Shown here piece after piece: positions 9,474-19,240 of a DNA stretch of 64,000 nucleotides. The stretch spans positions 520,512-584,511 of the forward strand of contig NZ_JAFLNL010000002.1 of assembly GCF_017313785.1 (NCBI RefSeq). The letters are read 5' to 3'. The translations under genes and the position numbers were made by a program. The notes beneath the pieces were generated by a model. The model was not told the DNA's origin and did no database searches. It was given only the letters and a program-made list of their open reading frames with translations. Numbering within the stretch: the first letter of the stretch is position 1; every line of letters begins with the position of its first letter. This stretch comes from Flagellimonas aurea. GTDB lineage: Bacteria; Bacteroidota; Bacteroidia; Flavobacteriales; Flavobacteriaceae.

Positions 9474-10217
9474 ATGTTAGAGGCCATTATTGTGGATGAT
9501 GAGCAACATTGTATCAACCGTTTACAAAAACAGTTGGAGGCCGAAGCGCCCGATATCGAAATAATTGCTTGTTGCAAAACTGTTGAAAACGCACAACAAA
9601 TTATTGCCGAAAACTCTCCTGACATCCTTTTTCTCGATGTTCAACTAGGAAACCAGACAGGTTTTGATCTTTTGGCAACAATGAAGAAAATCGAATTTGA
9701 AATTATCTTTACCACATCCTACGATAACTATGCCCTAAAAGCCTTTAAATTCTCCGCGCTTGATTATCTCCTGAAACCCGTTGATAAAGATGACCTAAAA
9801 CGTTCCCTACAAAGACTAAGACAGCAGAAGGGACTAAAGGATACATCGAAAAAAATAGATATCCTGTTTCATAATTTTAAGGAAGGTAGCGAAACATCCA
9901 AAAGAATAGCCATTCCAACCGTCGATGGATATACCATGCTAGGTACCAAGGACATCATACGACTTCAATCGGATGTCAACTATACGAATATATATACCTC
10001 AGCAGGAAAAAAAATAACCGCTTCCAAAACCATAAAATTTTTTGAAACAATGCTTGAGGGCAATGACTTTTTCAGGGTTCATAAATCACATTTGGTGAAT
10101 TTGAAATTTGTTGAATCCTATACTAAGGGGAAAGGTGGCCACATTACCTTAGCCGATGGCAACCAGATTGAGGTCGCAATAAGACGTAAGGAGGAACTGC
10201 TCAAAAGGATTACATGA
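9474..10217 (+). CDS. LytTR-family DNA-binding response regulator
   Basis: Response regulator of 247 aa: a receiver domain (VDDEQ at residues 7-11, phospho-acceptor Asp near 57 in LFLDVQLG, Lys in LLKPVDK) and a C-terminal LytTR DNA-binding domain (residues about 145-245) with the typical block IIRLQSDVNYTNIY and FFRVHKSHLVNL. It is paired with the LytS kinase immediately upstream. LytTR proteins bind pairs of 9-bp direct repeats about 21 bp apart, and such a pair is present at 7574-7603. It may therefore regulate itself and the divergent paralog operon; that is inference. Confidence 0.93.
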   Translation: MLEAIIVDDEQHCINRLQKQLEAEAPDIEIIACCKTVENAQQIIAENSPDILFLDVQLGNQTGFDLLATMKKIEFEIIFTTSYDNYALKAFKFSALDYLLKPVDKDDLKRSLQRLRQQKGLKDTSKKIDILFHNFKEGSETSKRIAIPTVDGYTMLGTKDIIRLQSDVNYTNIYTSAGKKITASKTIKFFETMLEGNDFFRVHKSHLVNLKFVESYTKGKGGHITLADGNQIEVAIRRKEELLKRIT

Positions 10218-10353
10218 TTGTGGACTGGTATTCCTAAATCAAAGTTCGATGGGTCAGTCCTCCCTCGATTAAAAAGCTTCATTAAGATCCAATCAAAAGT
10301 TAGGAGCATCAAACTTCGGATCAACAGGGGGTGCTATGATTCATACGGATTGT

Positions 10354-11013
10354 CTAGGTAACAAATTCCGCTATTGCTTTCCCAATTTCTGAAGAGCCCT
10401 CGCTCATTTCTAGAATTTTTGAATGGGTACCGCTGTTAGGAAGAACCTTAAGAACCGTTTCAGCTACTGCAGCCCTTGGAATTTCTTTATTTAGTTGATG
10501 GGTTTCTGATTGGATGGTTATTTTACCTGCATCATCGTTATCCGTTAACATTACCGGACGAACAATCGTGTAGTCCAAACCGCTACGCTTCAATTCTTTG
10601 TCTGCCATATGTTTGGCAATGTAATAGGGCTTCATACCATCCGAGGTCCAACTGGAGGGGTCATCGGAAAGTGCTGCACTGATCATAACAAAACGTGAAA
10701 TGCTGTTCTTTTTGGCAGCTTCTATTGTTTTTACTGCACCAAACAAGTCTACTTCAATGGTTTTATCCGCTCCTGTGGCACCGCCTGAACCAGCGGAAAA
10801 AACCACGGCATCGAAACCCCTTATGGCGTCTCCTATATTTTCTTCAGAGTTTTCTATACTCTCAACAACCACAGGAACTCCTATGGAATCGAAATATGCT
10901 TTCTGTTCTTTCTTTCGGATAAGAGCGGTGGGTTCAAATTCATCGGATGCGCTCATTTTTTGCGCTATCAATCTTCCTACTTTTCCGTTCGCTCCCATAA
11001 TTATTACTTTCAT
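10354..11013 (-). CDS. NAD(P)-binding atypical SDR (NmrA-like)
   Basis: Cytoplasmic Rossmann-fold protein of about 219 aa. The N terminus carries the dinucleotide-binding motif MGANGKVGRLIA. A later YYIAKHMAD segment supplies the Tyr/Lys pair of SDR enzymes, and FVMISA the Ser. The short length and the RPVMLT segment fit the atypical SDR a5/NmrA-like group, which act as NAD(P)H-binding reductases or epimerases, or as redox sensors. I use the ATG at 11013; the longer frame starts at TTG. It is followed by 44 non-coding bases and the GSDH lipoprotein gene on the same strand. Substrate unknown. Confidence 0.85.
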   Translation of the reverse strand: MKVIIMGANGKVGRLIAQKMSASDEFEPTALIRKKEQKAYFDSIGVPVVVESIENSEENIGDAIRGFDAVVFSAGSGGATGADKTIEVDLFGAVKTIEAAKKNSISRFVMISAALSDDPSSWTSDGMKPYYIAKHMADKELKRSGLDYTIVRPVMLTDNDDAGKITIQSETHQLNKEIPRAAVAETVLKVLPNSGTHSKILEMSEGSSEIGKAIAEFVT

Positions 11014-11057
11014 TATATCTTTCTTTTTCAAGTTTACTTTTTAAATTTTTTTGATGC

Positions 11058-12368
11058 CTATACACCTATTCTGTAGATTACGGCATTATCACCGTCCGTA
11101 AGCACATAAAGGGCGCCATCGGAACCATTCAGTACATCTCTAAAACGTTCACCTTCATCTTCTAACAATCGCTCTTCACCGACCACAACATTTCCTTCTA
11201 TGACCAACCTAACGATGTGTTGACCACTGAGAGCCGCCAAAAACAGATTATTTGTCCATTCAGGGATGGCATTAGCGGAATAAAAATCCATTCCGCTAGG
11301 TGACACCACTGGGTCCCAATAATAGACAGGCTGTTCCATTCCATTTTGCTGAGTGATTCCGGAGCCAATGGCCGCTCCGCTATATTCCAATCCATAAGAA
11401 ATTGTTGGCCAACCATAATCAGCTCCAGATTTAATGAGATTAATCTCATCCCCTCCTCTTGGTCCGAGCTCGGATTCCCAAAGATCTCCGGTTACCGGAT
11501 GAATGGCCAGACCTTGCACATTGCGGTGTCCGTAGGAATAAATTTCCGGCAATATCCCTATTTCGCCCACATACGGATTGTCTGCCACAGGTTCACCATC
11601 GGTAGTAATTCGCAATACCTTGCCCAATGCAGCATCCAATTCTTGTGCTTCTGGTCTAGTGACCGTACTTGATCTGTCGCCGGTGCTTACGAACAAATTT
11701 CCTTGTCCGTCCCACGCCAAACGAGAACCGTAATGGGCGGTACTGTTAAATTCCGGAATCGCCGTGTAGATGACTTCGACATTCTCCAGTTCATCCTCGC
11801 TATCCGACAACCTTCCCTTGGCTACGGCGGTTGCTGTACCATCGGGACCATTTTGCGAAAATGACCAGTATACCATTCTGTTTTCTTCAAAATTTGGGTC
11901 TACGGCTACATCCAAGAGACCACCCTGACCCGAGCTGTTCACGGAAGGGACACCGGTAATCGGGCCGCTCACTGTTCCAGAAGTGGACACCAACTTCATG
12001 ACACCTGCCTTTTCGGTCACTAAAATTCTACCATCCGGAAGATGCGCCATACCCCAAGGGCTGGATAACCCTGTGGCAAAAACGGTAGTGGTATATGCTG
12101 TTTCCGTTTGAACGCCATTGATTCTTGTTTGTCCTTCGAAGGCCGGTGAATAATCCGTGTTCGGCTCATTTGTTTCTACAGGGTCCAGGGCTTCCTCTGG
12201 AGCTTCTGGCTCCTCATCATCACCATCGTCATCATCATTTCCCTGTTCAGAACCTTCAGGCCCCTCTATAGTTGGGTCCGTCCCATCATCCAAGCCACAG
12301 GATTGCTGCATTCCCAACATCAAAACAAAAACCATAGACCATATCGTAACTTTTAGAACGTTTTTCAT
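11058..12368 (-). CDS. GSDH-type (PQQ sugar dehydrogenase-like) lipoprotein
   Basis: Exported lipoprotein with a six-bladed beta-propeller of the glucose/sorbosone dehydrogenase (GSDH) family. The signal peptide ends at QQSC. An acidic linker (residues about 30-65, Asp/Glu/Gly/Pro rich) leads to the propeller, with blocks LSSPWGMAHLPDGRILVTEK, GQGGLLDVAVDP, GHRNVQGLAIHP and WESELGPRGGDE, which are typical of soluble aldose dehydrogenases. The ATG at 12368 begins the signal peptide; an upstream TTG adds 10 residues of no evident purpose. The family oxidises sugars in the periplasm using PQQ; whether this member binds PQQ cannot be told. A perfect palindrome lies 68-85 bases upstream. Confidence 0.88.
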   Translation of the reverse strand: MKNVLKVTIWSMVFVLMLGMQQSCGLDDGTDPTIEGPEGSEQGNDDDDGDDEEPEAPEEALDPVETNEPNTDYSPAFEGQTRINGVQTETAYTTTVFATGLSSPWGMAHLPDGRILVTEKAGVMKLVSTSGTVSGPITGVPSVNSSGQGGLLDVAVDPNFEENRMVYWSFSQNGPDGTATAVAKGRLSDSEDELENVEVIYTAIPEFNSTAHYGSRLAWDGQGNLFVSTGDRSSTVTRPEAQELDAALGKVLRITTDGEPVADNPYVGEIGILPEIYSYGHRNVQGLAIHPVTGDLWESELGPRGGDEINLIKSGADYGWPTISYGLEYSGAAIGSGITQQNGMEQPVYYWDPVVSPSGMDFYSANAIPEWTNNLFLAALSGQHIVRLVIEGNVVVGEERLLEDEGERFRDVLNGSDGALYVLTDGDNAVIYRIGV

Positions 12369-12435
12369 GTGAACTTTTATTTGGAGTACTTTGCACATAA
12401 ATTTAAGGTTGTTCTTTCGATAAGTTTGGTCGGTT

Positions 12436-12453
12436 CGGTCAAAGTTTTGACCG
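12436..12453. promoter_or_regulatory. 18-bp palindrome upstream of the GSDH gene
   Basis: CGGTCAAAGTTTTGACCG has two perfect 8-bp arms around GT. It lies 68-85 bases before the ATG at 12368, in the gap between the NADH dehydrogenase and GSDH genes. The size and symmetry suit a dimeric repressor. The cognate protein is not evident. Confidence 0.4.
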
Positions 12454-12492
12454 AAATACTATTCCAAGCACCGATACTGTCACGGAAACAAT

Positions 12493-12514
12493 AAAAAACC
12501 TTTCATTTAAAAGG
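12493..12514 (-). terminator. Weak candidate terminator after the NADH dehydrogenase gene
   Basis: On the minus strand a 5-bp stem (CCTTT/AAAGG) is followed by six T. It stands about 50 bases beyond the stop of the gene ending at 12564. The stem is short, so this is tentative. Confidence 0.3.
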
Positions 12515-12563
12515 CCCTTTTACTTGGTCGCGAAACAGAAGCATTTCAGCTTCTATGAAGCTT

Positions 12564-13835
12564 TTAGACTTCCCGCTCCTTAGGTTTAATGATCATCCTA
12601 AAATATTGATCTCTGTGAATATAATATCCGATCCAGTCAACAAACGCACGCATTCGGTTCTTAAAATTGACCAAGCCCATGATATGGACAAATATCCAAA
12701 TAAGCCAAGCCAAAAACCCCTTAACAGAATAATTTTGACCGGGAATGTCCAAAACGGCCTTGTTCCTTCCTATAATGGCCAAAGATCCTTTATCCTTATA
12801 GGCGAAATTCTTCCAATTGTCATCTTTCCTCTCCAAGTTCTTGGCCAAGTTTTCGGCCTGTTGTATTGCTGGTTGCGCCAATTGGGGGTGTCCATTCGGA
12901 AATGCCTCGTCGCCTAATACCAGCGCACAGTCTCCCAAAGCATAGATATTTGTATATCCCTCAACCAGATTGTACTCATTTGTTTTTAAACGATTGCCCT
13001 TGCCATAGCTTTCCTTATGGAATCCTTCAAAAGTCTTTGCGGAGACTCCTGCGGCCCAAATCAGGTTCTTGGTAAAGATTTCTGTATCGTCGGACAACAA
13101 TACTTTTTCATTGTCGAAGTCTTTTACGAAAGTGTCCAATTTAATTTTAACTCCGTATTGTTCAAGCTTTTTGTGCGTGTATTTCTGTGATTTGGTGGAC
13201 ATGGCCGACAACACTGCTTTTTGACCATCGATCAAATAAATACCTCCTAGATCTTCCCGATCCAGTTCAGGATAGTCTTTTTTTAGAATTGAAGAGCTCA
13301 TTTCAGCCAAAATTCCCGATAACTCAACACCAGTAGGGCCTGCACCGGCAATTACAAAGGTCAACAATCGTTTACGTTCCTCTGCTTTCTGCAAACGGGT
13401 GGCACGATCTAACCGTGTCAAGATTGTATTCCGTAAGGATAATGCATCGCTAATGGTCTTCATAGGAAGACTATATTTTTCGATATTCTTGTTTCCAAAG
13501 AAATTGCTTTCCGCTCCTGTGGCCATCACCAGAATGTCATAATGCAACTCACCATTGCTCAAGATTATTTTGTTCTCTGATGGCACCACTTTTTCCAAAC
13601 TGCCCAAGCGAAAACGCACACTTTTTTTATCTCGAAGGATTCTCCGAAAGGGATAACTTATTGCTGAAGGTTCCATGAAACCTGTAGATACTTGATAAAT
13701 TAATGGAGGAAAAAAATTATAGTTGTTCACATCCACCAAAACAACGTCGTATATTTTTGAGTTGCCCAACTTTCTAATAAGTTCCAATCCGGCAAACCCA
13801 CCTCCTACGACTACAACTTTTTGCTTATTTTTCAT
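12564..13835 (-). CDS. ndh: Type II NADH:quinone oxidoreductase (NDH-2)
   Basis: FAD-dependent, non-proton-pumping NADH dehydrogenase of 423 aa, a usual length for the family. The FAD motif VVVVGGGFAGLELIRKL is at the N terminus; the second Rossmann motif for NADH is VIAGAGPTGVELSGILAEM (residues about 160). A conserved IYALGDCA block binds the FAD end. The C terminus has hydrophobic and basic segments (FLAWLIWIFVHIMGLVNF) that anchor the enzyme to the inner membrane, where it reduces menaquinone. It is monocistronic by appearance, with 179 bases to the preceding gene. Assignment is strong. Confidence 0.93.
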   Translation of the reverse strand: MKNKQKVVVVGGGFAGLELIRKLGNSKIYDVVLVDVNNYNFFPPLIYQVSTGFMEPSAISYPFRRILRDKKSVRFRLGSLEKVVPSENKIILSNGELHYDILVMATGAESNFFGNKNIEKYSLPMKTISDALSLRNTILTRLDRATRLQKAEERKRLLTFVIAGAGPTGVELSGILAEMSSSILKKDYPELDREDLGGIYLIDGQKAVLSAMSTKSQKYTHKKLEQYGVKIKLDTFVKDFDNEKVLLSDDTEIFTKNLIWAAGVSAKTFEGFHKESYGKGNRLKTNEYNLVEGYTNIYALGDCALVLGDEAFPNGHPQLAQPAIQQAENLAKNLERKDDNWKNFAYKDKGSLAIIGRNKAVLDIPGQNYSVKGFLAWLIWIFVHIMGLVNFKNRMRAFVDWIGYYIHRDQYFRMIIKPKEREV

Positions 13836-13951
13836 TCCAATGCCTTTTATTCAAAATTACGGTTATCGCAACAGATTTCACTTAAACTGGTTTAATAACC
13901 TCACCAAAACATTCCATTTTATCCCAACCAATCACCAAAATGTATACAAAA

Positions 13952-13981
13952 CAAAAAAGAAGGCCCAACAAAGGGCCTTCT
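13952..13981 (-). terminator. Terminator of the BNR-repeat gene
   Basis: Minus-strand hairpin with 9-bp stem AGAAGGCCC/GGGCCTTCT, six-base loop, then TTTTTT. It lies about 35 bases past the stop of the gene at 14015-17134. Confidence 0.8.
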
Positions 13982-14014
13982 CTACTAAACACACAACTAT
14001 GAAGCAAAAAATAG

Positions 14015-17000
14015 TTAAGGGGTATAAATCTGGGGAAGCTTCGTATTCGCAATAAGCTGGTTGAATTCAGCAACTTCTTTGCTCTTTATGAATTGTAGAT
14101 CGGTTTTTAGTTTGCGCCATTGATCAAGATAATCTTTGGTCACCTCTCTCACCCCTTCGGTAACCGGGAGATTTCCTTTACCAATACGGTTTAGAAAGTC
14201 TTTGTATTTGATCAACAATCTGGCCTCGAACATATAATTACTTTGATAGGTCCGCATTTCCTTCTGCAAGATTTTTGCTATCCAATCATCTATACGTTCT
14301 TCGAGCAGTTTTCCTTTGGTCTTTAGTTCTGGGGAATCCGATTCTTCCATCACAAATTTCAGCTGTTGCTTTACCTTTCTTAGGCCCCTTACCCCTTGGG
14401 TCATTTCGGTACCTGCACTATAAATCGATTTGAAAATTCCATCTCGCTCAACATAGGCTTCTTCCACATTATCGACGCTCATCTTGATTCGTGGGTCAAT
14501 CGTGATGGCAAAATCTTGGGTCATGACAACATCACCAATGGTCAATCTTACTTTATAATCACCGGGAGCTGCATCATAAGCACTTAAATCTCGATTGGTG
14601 GTATAAAGCTCCGTTAGGCAATCGAACATTCCCTCCCTCATGTTCCACTTGTATCGGTGTGTTCCGATTGCCTTTTTTAATTGTGGCTTAATCAGGCTAT
14701 CACATTCAGTTCTTGCAACATTGGTGAATTCGGCATGGATTACCTCGCCTTCGCTGTCCAGAATCTCTAACGACATTTTTGTATCCGCGGGAACCTCCTT
14801 GTTGTTCACGTAATGGATTTGAACACCCTTTGGAGGGTTTTGACCACTGCCATCGGAACTATAGGCAATCGATAATTCCGCATGGGTATCATTGGGTTGG
14901 TACAAAAAGTAATCAGATTTTGCCACTTCATCGGAAATTTGATGCAAGGGCGTAAGATCATCCAAAATCCAGATGGCCCTACCTTGTGTGGTCACTACCA
15001 AATCTTTACGCTGCACCCTTAAATCAGTAATGGGTACTTCTGGAAGATTGTTCTGTAGCGAATGCCATTGTTTACCATCATCAAAAGAAACGAACACTCC
15101 CGTTTCCGTGCCAGCGTACAACAATCCTTTTCTATCCGGGTCCTCACGAACCGTCCTTGCGAAGGTGTCGCCCGGAATCCCAGTTACAATTTTTTCCCAA
15201 GATGCTCCGTAGTCGGTGGTTTTATAGATCTGTGGGGTAAAATTGTTCATCTTGTATCCAGCCATGGCAAAATATGCTGTGCCGGCATCGTGTGGGGAGG
15301 GTTCCACTACATTTATGATTCCTTCCTCCAAACCTTTAGGTGTCACATTGGTCCATGTTTCACCACCATCTTGGGTTACGTGTACCAAACCACAATCTGA
15401 ACCTGCCCAGACCACCCCTTCCTTAACAGGAGATTCTTCAATATTGAAAATATTGTTATAGCTCTCTGCAGTAATCTGTTCGTTGGAAATTGGAATACCA
15501 CCTTTTCCTTGATGGTCCTTGTTGTTCCTTGTAAGGTCTTCACTCATGGTTTTCCATGTAACTCCCCTATTCGTCGACTTCATTACATATTGCGAACCGT
15601 AATATATTACGTTAGGGTTATGTGGCGACACCATTACCGGTCCGTTCCAATTGGCCCTTAACTTTAGGTTTTTTGGTTGTTCCCCACTAATTCTTTCGGG
15701 GTATGGGCGAACCATTCTTGTATTATCGATATCACGGTCCCATTCCACAAAATTGCTGGCAAAATAGGTGGAGTATACATATCTTGGGTTGTTTGGATCC
15801 ACAGCTACGGTAGAAGACTCCCCTGCACGCATGATATCCCAGTGCATTTCCCCTATACCATTGTCCATAACCCGGCTATCTATCGCGATGGTACTGTTGT
15901 CCTGCTGGCCGGAATACACTCTGTAGGGGTAACCATTATCGGTTATTGCCCTGTAAAACTGTCCTGTGGGTTGATTCATAATGGTGGACCAAGTTTTACC
16001 TCCATTATAGGTGATGGAAGCACCACCATCATTCGCATTGGCCATAATGGCACTATTATTTGGGTTGATCCACATATCGTGATGATCTACATGGCTTCCC
16101 GGGTTACCGGTAAAGGTTTTGCCACCATCAATGGATTTCATGGCATGACTGTTCATTACCCACAGCTCGTCTTCATCATTGGGGTCCGCAATAATGTGCA
16201 TGTAGTACCATGCCCTGGCATAGGTTGTCGCATCATTAGTGGTTTGAGAAAATGTTTCACCTGCATCATTGGAGCGATACACCCCTCCTTCTCTCTCCTT
16301 TGCCTCAATGGCCATATATACCACGTTTGGATTGGCCGGACTTATATCGATGCCCATTTTTCCCTTTAGCTTTGGAAGACCTTTGTTGATTTCCTTCCAA
16401 GTTTTACCACCATCTGTGGTCTTGAAAACCTTACTTCCTGGGCCACCACTCTGTACAACCCAGGGTTTTCTTTGGAAATCCCAAGAGGTTACCATCATAA
16501 AGTTGGGGTCGGATTCACTAACCGTCATATCCACAATTCCTGAATGATCATCAACATACAGAATTTTTTCCCAGGTCTTCCCACCATCTTCTGATAGGTA
16601 CAATCCCCGATATTCGTCCGTTCCCCAAGGATTACCCTGTGCGGCGACATAAACTTTGTTGGGATTGGTAGGATGAACGTAAACTTCACCAATATGGCGC
16701 GTCTCTTTAAGTCCGATATGTTCCCACGTTTTTCCCGCGTCCAAGGATTTGTACATACCATCCCCATGAGATGTTTTTACACCTCGGATACAGGATTCAC
16801 CGGTTCCAACATAGACAATATTATGGTCCGATGGTGCTACGGTGATGTCTCCGATGCCAGTAGTATTAAAATAGCCATCGGAGATATTGTTCCATGTTTC
16901 ACCTCCATCCTCGGTCTTCCACACACCACCACCTGTGGCACCCATATAATAAGTAAAGATATCATCGGGAATACCTTCTATCGTTGTTGCTCTTCCACCG

Positions 17001-17134
17001 CGGAAGGGTCCAATGTTCCGATATTCCATGGACTCGTAAAGCCGCTCATTTATACCACTGTCCGGCTTTTTTCGTTGTCCATAGGACGAAAAGGATATTG
17101 CCATACAGAGCAATATCAAAAATTGATTTTTCAT
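14015..17134 (-). CDS. Secreted BNR/sortilin-type beta-propeller protein
   Basis: Large exported protein (1039 aa) with a signal peptide ending near SYGQ. Residues about 35-730 contain at least ten Asp-box-like repeats (such as TEDGGETWNNIS, SLDAGKTWEHIG, TTDGGKTWKEI, TNRGVTWKTM, TQDGGETWTNV), forming one or two sialidase/Vps10-like propellers. A C-terminal part of about 300 aa is helical and beta-rich, without repeats. Members are often labelled glycosyl hydrolase, yet the catalytic residues of sialidases are not evident, so a hydrolase role is unproven. It stands alone between NDH-2 and the proline genes, with its own terminator. Confidence 0.85.
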   Translation of the reverse strand: MKNQFLILLCMAISFSSYGQRKKPDSGINERLYESMEYRNIGPFRGGRATTIEGIPDDIFTYYMGATGGGVWKTEDGGETWNNISDGYFNTTGIGDITVAPSDHNIVYVGTGESCIRGVKTSHGDGMYKSLDAGKTWEHIGLKETRHIGEVYVHPTNPNKVYVAAQGNPWGTDEYRGLYLSEDGGKTWEKILYVDDHSGIVDMTVSESDPNFMMVTSWDFQRKPWVVQSGGPGSKVFKTTDGGKTWKEINKGLPKLKGKMGIDISPANPNVVYMAIEAKEREGGVYRSNDAGETFSQTTNDATTYARAWYYMHIIADPNDEDELWVMNSHAMKSIDGGKTFTGNPGSHVDHHDMWINPNNSAIMANANDGGASITYNGGKTWSTIMNQPTGQFYRAITDNGYPYRVYSGQQDNSTIAIDSRVMDNGIGEMHWDIMRAGESSTVAVDPNNPRYVYSTYFASNFVEWDRDIDNTRMVRPYPERISGEQPKNLKLRANWNGPVMVSPHNPNVIYYGSQYVMKSTNRGVTWKTMSEDLTRNNKDHQGKGGIPISNEQITAESYNNIFNIEESPVKEGVVWAGSDCGLVHVTQDGGETWTNVTPKGLEEGIINVVEPSPHDAGTAYFAMAGYKMNNFTPQIYKTTDYGASWEKIVTGIPGDTFARTVREDPDRKGLLYAGTETGVFVSFDDGKQWHSLQNNLPEVPITDLRVQRKDLVVTTQGRAIWILDDLTPLHQISDEVAKSDYFLYQPNDTHAELSIAYSSDGSGQNPPKGVQIHYVNNKEVPADTKMSLEILDSEGEVIHAEFTNVARTECDSLIKPQLKKAIGTHRYKWNMREGMFDCLTELYTTNRDLSAYDAAPGDYKVRLTIGDVVMTQDFAITIDPRIKMSVDNVEEAYVERDGIFKSIYSAGTEMTQGVRGLRKVKQQLKFVMEESDSPELKTKGKLLEERIDDWIAKILQKEMRTYQSNYMFEARLLIKYKDFLNRIGKGNLPVTEGVREVTKDYLDQWRKLKTDLQFIKSKEVAEFNQLIANTKLPQIYTP

Positions 17135-17591
17135 TTGATAAGGTTGATTTTGGTTGGTTCTATAAAATTTTACTTGTCCTCAAGTGCCGTACCTAGGCAC
17201 TACAAACTTGATGCAGTCCATACATACGGAGCATGAGGTAATGATTCATCAATACATAAGTATTGTGGTATCTAAACCTTTTATTTTAAATTTTGAATAC
17301 CCTAAGTAAAAGACTATTCTTAGGTGGTGTTTTTCTGTAGTGTCATATTAGTTTGATTTCGATTTACCCTGACCGAAAAAAACCAATTGAGGCCAATCAA
17401 TTAAATGGTTTTCACTGTCATAATTTATTACACCAACAAATTACAAAATAAATTCATTTCATCTCTGATTTTCCCCTAAAAATAAAGACTTTGACCTTTA
17501 ATTGACCCTCTATAAAGTTTAAAATGCATATCCCTTTTAGTAACTTTGCTACAACTGTGAAATAAATATTTAAAAATTAATTTAATCAAGT
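17135..17591. other. Divergent intergenic region of the BNR and pruA genes
   Basis: About 460 bases with no open frame of coding character. It must hold the promoters of the two divergent genes. I see a pruA promoter (17518-17548) but no clear BNR promoter, and nothing else of note. Confidence 0.6.
17518..17548 (+). promoter_or_regulatory. Candidate pruA promoter
   Basis: A -7 box TAACTTTG at 17541-17548 matches TANNTTTG exactly; a TTT(A) -33 match stands 20 bases upstream. Transcription would begin about 35 bases before the ATG at 17592. Confidence 0.5.
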
Positions 17592-19220
17592 ATGGGAAAA
17601 GGATTTTTTCATGTTCCGACCGCTATTAATGAGCCGGTCAAAAGCTACGCTCCGGGCACTCCCGAGCGAGAAGAAGTACTAAAACAATACAAGGCGTTTT
17701 ACGACAGTGAGGTTGACATTCCTCTTTACATCGGAAGCGAAGAGATAAGAACGGGCAACACCAGGCCCATGTCGCCCCCGCACGACCACAAGCACATTCT
17801 GGGGCACTACCACTTGGCCGAGAAGACCCACGTGGAGCAGGCCATCGCCAACTGCCTGGAGGCCAGGGAAGCCTGGGCCGACCTCACTTGGGAACAGCGA
17901 TGCGCCATCTTCCTCAAGGCTGCCGAGCTCATTGCCGGGCCGTACCGACAAAAGATGAACGCCGCCACTATGCTGGCCCAGTCCAAAAATATTTATCAGG
18001 CCGAGATCGATTCCGCATGTGAGATCGTGGACTTTCTACGGTTCAACGTGGAGTACATGGCACAGATCTATGGCGAACAGCCCGAATCCTCGGAAGGGGT
18101 ATGGAACCGGGTCGAGTACCGTCCATTGGAAGGCTTCGTCTACGCCATCACCCCGTTCAACTTTACCGCCATTGCAGGGAACCTTCCCGCCAGTGCGGCC
18201 ATGATGGGCAACGTGGTGGTCTGGAAGCCCAGCGATAGCCAGATCTATTCCGCCAAGGTGATCGTCGATGTCTTCAAGGAGGCCGGATTGCCCGATGGGG
18301 TGATCAACGTGGTCTATGGCGACCCCGTTATGATCTCCGACACCGTTCTGGACAGCCCGGACTTTACGGGAATACATTTTACCGGTTCCACCACCGTGTT
18401 CAAGAACCTTTGGAAGCAGATCGGGAACAACATCCACAAATACAAAACATATCCGCGCATCGTGGGCGAGACCGGCGGAAAGGATTTCATCATCGCGCAC
18501 CCGACGGCAAAACCGCAACAAGTGGCCACTGCCATCAGCCGTGGGGCCTTCGAGTTCCAGGGACAGAAATGTAGCGCTGCATCACGGGTGTACCTGCCAA
18601 AGTCCACTGCCGATGAAATTCTGGAACTGGTGAAGAAGGACATTGCATCCTTCAACAAACCGGGCTCCCCGGAGGACATGGGCAATTTTATCACCGCGGT
18701 GATCCACGAGGGGTCCTTTGACAAACTGGCCAAATACATCGACAAGGCCAAGGCCGATGACAATGCAGAGATCATCGCCGGAGGGAACTACGACAAGTCC
18801 GAAGGGTACTTTATAGAACCTACCGTGATCTTGACCACCGACCCACAGTACGAGACCATGTACACCGAGCTCTTTGGCCCAGTGGTGACCGTTTACGTAT
18901 ACGAGGACAAGGATTGGGGCGAAACGTTGAAGCTCGTGGACGGCACATCGGAATACGGGCTCACCGGGGCAGTGCTCTCCGGCGACCGCTATTCCATCGA
19001 CGAGGCCACCAAGGCCCTGCAGAACGCGGCAGGTAACTTCTACATCAACGACAAGCCAACGGGCGCCGTTGTGGGGCAACAGCCCTTCGGAGGGGCAAGG
19101 GCATCCGGGACCAACGACAAGGCGGGCTCCATGCAGAACCTCCTCAGATGGGTCTCCCCCCGTTTGATCAAGGAAACCTTCGTGACCCCCGAGGATTACA
19201 GGTATCCTTTTTTGGGATAA
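17592..19220 (+). CDS. pruA: 1-Pyrroline-5-carboxylate dehydrogenase
   Basis: NAD-dependent L-glutamate gamma-semialdehyde dehydrogenase of 542 aa, second step of proline catabolism to glutamate. It belongs to the aldehyde dehydrogenase superfamily: ITPFNFTAIAGNLPA (cofactor region), FTGSTTVFKNLW, VGETGGKDF with the general-base Glu, and FQGQKCSAASRVY with the catalytic Cys near residue 320. The C-terminal QQPFGGARASGTNDKAG block is typical of P5C dehydrogenases. The base composition is strikingly GC-rich with C- or G-ending codons, unlike all neighbouring genes. It faces the proline dehydrogenase gene convergently, each with its own terminator. Confidence 0.97.
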   Translation: MGKGFFHVPTAINEPVKSYAPGTPEREEVLKQYKAFYDSEVDIPLYIGSEEIRTGNTRPMSPPHDHKHILGHYHLAEKTHVEQAIANCLEAREAWADLTWEQRCAIFLKAAELIAGPYRQKMNAATMLAQSKNIYQAEIDSACEIVDFLRFNVEYMAQIYGEQPESSEGVWNRVEYRPLEGFVYAITPFNFTAIAGNLPASAAMMGNVVVWKPSDSQIYSAKVIVDVFKEAGLPDGVINVVYGDPVMISDTVLDSPDFTGIHFTGSTTVFKNLWKQIGNNIHKYKTYPRIVGETGGKDFIIAHPTAKPQQVATAISRGAFEFQGQKCSAASRVYLPKSTADEILELVKKDIASFNKPGSPEDMGNFITAVIHEGSFDKLAKYIDKAKADDNAEIIAGGNYDKSEGYFIEPTVILTTDPQYETMYTELFGPVVTVYVYEDKDWGETLKLVDGTSEYGLTGAVLSGDRYSIDEATKALQNAAGNFYINDKPTGAVVGQQPFGGARASGTNDKAGSMQNLLRWVSPRLIKETFVTPEDYRYPFLG

Positions 19221-19240
19221 CACCAAAAACGAATAACTTC

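Noticed and set aside
17135..17250. Minus-strand promoter for the BNR-repeat gene
   Set aside because: No TANNTTTG-type box with a TTG at 19-20 bases was found close to the start codon.
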